NCBI GenBank assembly: GCA_938039145.1
Contig: CALHVG010000071.1
Coordinates: forward strand, 1-9,376
DNA length: 9,376 nucleotides
Reading direction: 5' to 3'
Origin: an uncultured Treponema sp.
GTDB lineage: Bacteria > Spirochaetota > Spirochaetia > Treponematales > Treponemataceae
Under the pieces are notes generated by a model, which was given only the letters and a program-made list of their open reading frames with translations, was not told the origin of the DNA and did not search any database. This document shows, piece by piece, positions 6,559-9,376 of this stretch. The position numbers were made by a program, and so were the translations under genes. Position 1 is the first letter of the stretch; each line of letters starts with the position of its first letter.

Positions 6559-6631
6559 GCCAACTTAGCTCACTTGGTAGAGCAACGCACTCGTAACGCG
6601 TAGGTACTCGGTTCAAGTCCGGGAGTTGGCT
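6559..6631 (+). tRNA. tRNA-Thr (anticodon CGU)
   Basis: A 73-base cloverleaf. The acceptor stem GCCAACT (6559-6565) pairs perfectly with AGTTGGC (6624-6630), with discriminator U at 6631. The D stem is GCTC/GAGC (6568-6571 with 6580-6583), the anticodon loop CTCGTAA (6590-6596) carries CGU at 6592-6594, and the T arm is CTCGG-TTCAAGT-CCGGG (6607-6623). The anticodon reads the threonine codon ACG. CCA is not encoded. The last pair of the anticodon stem (31-39) is A-C, a mismatch. All other invariant positions are present (T8, GG in the D loop, TTC in the T loop). Confidence 0.96.
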
Positions 6632-6634
6632 TTG

Positions 6635-6663
6635 GGAATGTCTTTTTGGGACATTCCTTTTTT
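6635..6663 (+). terminator. Rho-independent terminator after tRNA-Thr
   Basis: GGAATGTC (6635-6642) pairs perfectly with GACATTCC (6650-6657) around a seven-base loop and is followed by six T residues (6658-6663). It lies three bases after the tRNA and should end both the tRNA transcript and any readthrough from the upstream regulator gene. Confidence 0.9.
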
Positions 6664-6719
6664 GTTTTAAAATAACTTGTTCGAATCGGAAATTGCGTTC
6701 GAGAAAATCCTTAGATTGC

Positions 6720-6748
6720 TTTATATTTTTTGCCAAAAGCAATATCAT
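6720..6748 (+). promoter_or_regulatory. Putative hisC promoter
   Basis: TTTATA (6720-6725), a 17-base spacer and TATCAT (6743-6748) match the consensus at four and five of six positions. The predicted +1 is 6755, the A of the preferred hisC ATG. The region is AT-rich, so chance matches are possible. Confidence 0.45.
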
Positions 6749-6754
6749 GTCTCC

Positions 6755-7906
6755 ATGCTTTCAAGTCGAATGAAAAATCTGAATCCTTATGTTCCGGGCG
6801 AGCAGCCTAAGGATCGCCCTTACATAAAATTGAACGCAAACGAGAATCCTTTTCCGCCGTGCGCCGATGTGGTGCAGGCGGTCTCCGATTTTGTGAACAA
6901 AAATCCTATGAGTCTTGCGCTTTATCCCGATCCGGATTCCCTTGAACTTAGGGAAGAAATCGCTTTTATGCTGACCAGGACGGGCGGCGTTCTTTGTAGG
7001 AGCGATACAAGCGGAACTTTGGTCCGACCGGCAGAGTCTGATAGAATTCCGTTTGCGCTTTCGCCGGACATGATTTATTGCGGAAACGGAAGCGACGAAG
7101 TTCTTTCGTTTATTTTCTATGCGTTTTTCGGAAGCGAAACCCCGTTGGTTCTTCCTGAATTTTCGTACAGTTTTTATCCTGTGTACGCAGGCTTTTACGG
7201 AATTTCGACCGATATTGTTCCGATGAACAAGGACGGCTCTTTGGATTCTGCCGAACTTCTTAGGCGCGCGAAAAAAAACGGTTCCGGAATAATTTTTGCG
7301 AATCCTAACGCGCCTTCCGCTTTGGCCCTTTCAAGAAATCAGGTAAGGGCGATGCTTGAGAATTTTGATTCTGACAAGGTTTTTGTTGTGGACGAGGCTT
7401 ACTGCGATTTTGGCGGAGAAAGCTGCATTCCGCTTTTAAAGGATTTTAAGAATCTTGTGATTGTTCGGACATTCAGCAAAAGTTTTTCGGGCGCAGGTTT
7501 CAGGCTTGGCTATATGGTCGCAAATCCCGAACTTATAAACGCCGTTACGACCGTAAAAAACAGCCTGAACCATTTTCCCGTGGATGCGATGGCGCAGGTC
7601 GCGGGAAAAGCCGCTTGCAGAAACGATTTTTACTATGCGGACTGTGCAAAAAAAATTGTTTCGGAGCGGAATGATTTTACGGCTTTTCTTAGGGAACGCG
7701 GCTGGATTTTGAACGACAGCATGACCAATTTTGTGCTTGCAAAAAATCCTTTTATCGCCGGAAAAAAGGTCTACGAAGAAATCAAAAAAGACGGAATCCT
7801 TGTGCGGCATTTTGCGACAAAGGGAATAGAAGACTATGTGCGGATTTCTATAGGAAACCATTCTCAGATGCAGGCGCTGATGGATTCTATACGCAGATTT
7901 GCTTGA
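6755..7906 (+). CDS. hisC: Histidinol-phosphate aminotransferase
   Basis: PLP-dependent class I/II aminotransferase that converts imidazole-acetol phosphate and glutamate to histidinol phosphate and 2-oxoglutarate in histidine synthesis. From ATG 6755 it has 383 residues. Landmarks: LNPYVPGE (9-16), LNANENPFPP (26-35), LYPDPDS (56-62), GNGSDE (110-115), ANPNAPS (182-188), DEAY (213-216), SKSFSGAGFRLGY with the PLP lysine Lys242 and Arg250. Between about 75 and 104, just before GNGSDE, there is a stretch some 20-25 residues longer than I expect in the family. The frame is open to a TTG at 6677, but that lies in the tRNA-hisC spacer. ATG 6755 and ATG 6770 are both possible, and neither has a Shine-Dalgarno. 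No other his gene is adjacent. A related aromatic-type aminotransferase role cannot be fully excluded. Confidence 0.9.
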   Translation: MLSSRMKNLNPYVPGEQPKDRPYIKLNANENPFPPCADVVQAVSDFVNKNPMSLALYPDPDSLELREEIAFMLTRTGGVLCRSDTSGTLVRPAESDRIPFALSPDMIYCGNGSDEVLSFIFYAFFGSETPLVLPEFSYSFYPVYAGFYGISTDIVPMNKDGSLDSAELLRRAKKNGSGIIFANPNAPSALALSRNQVRAMLENFDSDKVFVVDEAYCDFGGESCIPLLKDFKNLVIVRTFSKSFSGAGFRLGYMVANPELINAVTTVKNSLNHFPVDAMAQVAGKAACRNDFYYADCAKKIVSERNDFTAFLRERGWILNDSMTNFVLAKNPFIAGKKVYEEIKKDGILVRHFATKGIEDYVRISIGNHSQMQALMDSIRRFA

Positions 7907-7936
7907 TTTTTTTATAAAATCCGGATTTTTTAGTTA

Positions 7937-7962
7937 GCCGGAGGATTTTATTCCGGCGTTTT
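7937..7962 (+). terminator. Likely hisC terminator
   Basis: GCCGGA (7937-7942) pairs with TCCGGC (7952-7957) around a nine-base loop, followed by GTTTT. An alternative helix uses TCCGG (7920-7924) with CCGGA (7938-7942), so the central segment can pair either way. It lies 30 bases after the hisC stop. The short T tract makes it a moderate terminator. Confidence 0.5.
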
Positions 7963-7978
7963 ACGATAATTTTTTCAC

Positions 7979-8006
7979 TTGATTTTTAGTTGTGTTTTTC
8001 TAGAAT
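7979..8006 (+). promoter_or_regulatory. Possible distal gatC promoter
   Basis: TTGATT (7979-7984), a 16-base spacer and TAGAAT (8001-8006) form a fair promoter, with the -10 again preceded by TTTTTC. It would give gatC a leader of about 77 bases, containing a small GCGG/CCGC hairpin near 8030-8042. It could act beside the proximal promoter. Confidence 0.4.
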
Positions 8007-8053
8007 CCATTTTTCTCTTGGGTTGTGAGCGGTTTTTCCGCATTTCATATTCA

Positions 8054-8082
8054 TTGTACAAAACATGAGTTTTTTCTATAAT
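8054..8082 (+). promoter_or_regulatory. Proximal gatC promoter, predicted +1 at the start codon
   Basis: A perfect TATAAT (8077-8082) has TTGTAC (8054-8059) 17 bases upstream. The predicted +1 is 8089 or 8090, immediately before or on the A of the gatC ATG. No ribosome-binding site can fit between the -10 and the start codon. Confidence 0.65.
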
Positions 8083-8089
8083 GTGAACC

Positions 8090-8398
8090 ATGAAAAGTCA
8101 CAAAGAAATCGACGAGGAGACGCTTGGAAATCTCCTTTATCTTTCAAGGCTTTCTCCTGAAAGCACAGACATCGAAACCCTTAGAAAACAGGTTGGAGAA
8201 ATCGTTGGCTATTTCAACATTCTCTCAAAATATGACGATAGCGAAAATCCCTACGATGCATATCCTTCCACAGAGGCGGAAAAATTGAGGGATGATGCGG
8301 TTGTCCACGGACTTGAGGTCTCGGACGTAAAGAAAGTTACGAAAGAATTCATGGATGGCTACTTTCAGGTCCCGAAGGTTATCGGGGAAGGTGCTTAG
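8090..8398 (+). CDS. gatC: Aspartyl/glutamyl-tRNA amidotransferase subunit C
   Basis: Small subunit of the GatCAB complex, which amidates misacylated Glu-tRNA(Gln) and/or Asp-tRNA(Asn). GatC wraps around and stabilises GatA. At 102 residues it is of normal length, with the family features LLYLSRLSPES (16-26), a helix ending in YFNIL (46-50), LRDD in the middle, and the C-terminal FQVPKVI (91-97). The start is forced, because TGA lies two codons upstream (8084-8086) and the next Met is near the end of the protein. No Shine-Dalgarno is present and TATAAT ends seven bases before the ATG, so the mRNA from this promoter would be leaderless. gatA follows nine bases after the stop. Confidence 0.95.
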   Translation: MKSHKEIDEETLGNLLYLSRLSPESTDIETLRKQVGEIVGYFNILSKYDDSENPYDAYPSTEAEKLRDDAVVHGLEVSDVKKVTKEFMDGYFQVPKVIGEGA

Positions 8399-8407
8399 AG
8401 GATAACT

Positions 8408-9376
8408 ATGCCATATACGATAAAAGAAACTATCCTTGAGTTAAAGGAAGGAAAGACGACCAGCGTCGCCTTGGTAAAAAAATCCATTGAAAATTTTGAA
8501 GCGGATAAACATTCGGAAAAACCGCTGAACGCATTCCTTGAAATATATGAGGATGCGCTTTTAAAAGCGGAGGCGGCGGATAAAGAAATCCGTGAAGCAA
8601 AGGAAAACGGAAAACTGGACGCCCTGTTTTTGGAAAAACCGCTTTTGGGAATTCCTTTTGCGAACAAGGACAATATAAGCTCAAAAGGACACGCTCTTAC
8701 ATGCGGTTCGAAAATTCTTCAAGGGTATGTCGCTCCTTATGACGCGACTGTAATTTCTCGACTTGAGGCAGCCGGTGCGATTCCCGTTGGAAGGTGCAAC
8801 CAGGACGAGTTTGCGATGGGTTCTTCCACGGAATATTCTTCCTACGGTGCTACAAGAAATCCTATAAACAGGGATTATGTGTCCGGCGGCTCTTCAGGCG
8901 GTTCTGCGGCGGCAGTAAGCGGAAATCAAGTTCTGTTTGCCCTTGGAACGGAAACCGGCGGCTCTGTTCGGCTTCCTGCAAGTTATTGCGGAATCTACGG
9001 GCTGAAGCCTACGTATGGCGTTCTTTCAAGGTGGGGCGTTGTTGCCTACGGTTCTTCCTTGGATCAAGTCGGCATAATGGGGCATACGCCGGGAGACATC
9101 GCCGCTCCTCTTAGGGTTATGGCGGGCGTTGATTTTTACGACGACACGTCAGCTGAACTTCCCGATTTGGAAAAACTTTTGGAACTGAAGCCTTATTCTG
9201 CTCTTTCCTCGCTTAAAGTTGCGATTCCAAAGCAGTTTCTTGAAACAAAGGGGCTTGATTCCGACGTGAAGGCGGCATTTGACGAGACAAGAAAATGGTT
9301 TGAGTCAAAGGGTGCATTAATCGAGGAGGTGAATCTTCCTGTACTGGATGCCTCGATTGCAGCATATTATACGATT
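8408..9376 (+). CDS. gatA: Aspartyl/glutamyl-tRNA amidotransferase subunit A (partial, runs off the window)
   Basis: Catalytic glutaminase/amidase subunit of GatCAB; it releases ammonia from glutamine and channels it to GatB. The first 323 codons are present of a family length near 480-500, and the frame is open to the last base. Amidase-signature residues are visible: Lys87 in FANKDN, the cis-serine Ser162 in GGSSGGSAAA (160-169), and the nucleophile Ser186 in TETGGSVRLPAS (181-192). The spacing between the three fits the Ser-cisSer-Lys triad. Two small departures from the usual text are Glu182 where Asp is common and Leu189 where Gln is common. The ATG follows AGAGGA (8397-8402) by five bases, and this Shine-Dalgarno overlaps the gatC stop, so the two genes are co-transcribed. 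Confidence 0.97.
   Translation, partial: MPYTIKETILELKEGKTTSVALVKKSIENFEADKHSEKPLNAFLEIYEDALLKAEAADKEIREAKENGKLDALFLEKPLLGIPFANKDNISSKGHALTCGSKILQGYVAPYDATVISRLEAAGAIPVGRCNQDEFAMGSSTEYSSYGATRNPINRDYVSGGSSGGSAAAVSGNQVLFALGTETGGSVRLPASYCGIYGLKPTYGVLSRWGVVAYGSSLDQVGIMGHTPGDIAAPLRVMAGVDFYDDTSAELPDLEKLLELKPYSALSSLKVAIPKQFLETKGLDSDVKAAFDETRKWFESKGALIEEVNLPVLDASIAAYYTI

Noticed and set aside
7436..7861. 141-residue open frame antisense to hisC
   Set aside because: Lies wholly inside a confident hisC and shows no family features.
8794..9114. 106-residue plus-strand frame inside gatA
   Set aside because: Overlaps the conserved amidase signature in another frame, rich in Arg and Cys, no ribosome-binding site.

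Overview
The window looks like an ordinary chromosomal stretch of a spirochaete, most likely a Treponema-type organism. This rests on the style of the proteins (a lipoprotein ABC solute-binding component, a long Crp/Fnr-like protein with two cyclic-nucleotide domains, a GatCAB operon start), the moderate base composition and the T-rich promoters. The assignment is from recognition, not from a search. No phage, transposon, CRISPR array or plasmid signature was found.

Layout. Positions 1-101 hold a possible last fragment of an upstream gene and a terminator. About 380 bases without a convincing gene follow, including a 14-bp tandem repeat. argH (515-1921) comes next, preceded by a near-consensus promoter. 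A structured leader (about 1969-2069) then precedes a three-gene polar amino-acid ABC importer: lipoprotein, permease, ATPase (2075-4345). A PHP-family phosphoesterase gene (4350-5216, minus strand) ends 4 bases from the ATPase stop. It diverges from a tandem cyclic-nucleotide-domain/winged-helix regulator (5280-6515). tRNA-Thr(CGU) follows with its own promoter and terminator, then hisC (6755-7906), then gatC and a gatA gene cut by the window edge (8090-9376).

Functional links. argH and hisC serve arginine and histidine synthesis, the importer takes up a polar amino acid of unknown identity, and tRNA-Thr and GatCAB serve translation. The theme is amino-acid supply and use, but only the importer genes and gatC-gatA look like true operons.

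The most interesting signal is at the gene starts. For argH and gatC the start codon is fixed by upstream stops, no Shine-Dalgarno sequence exists, and a perfect TATAAT lies 6 or 7 bases before the ATG, so the predicted +1 falls on the start codon or the base before it. The PHP gene and hisC show the same geometry with weaker elements. By contrast, the lipoprotein, permease, regulator and gatA genes have good Shine-Dalgarno sequences. This suggests that many promoter-proximal genes here use leaderless mRNAs while operon-internal and some leadered genes use the conventional mode.
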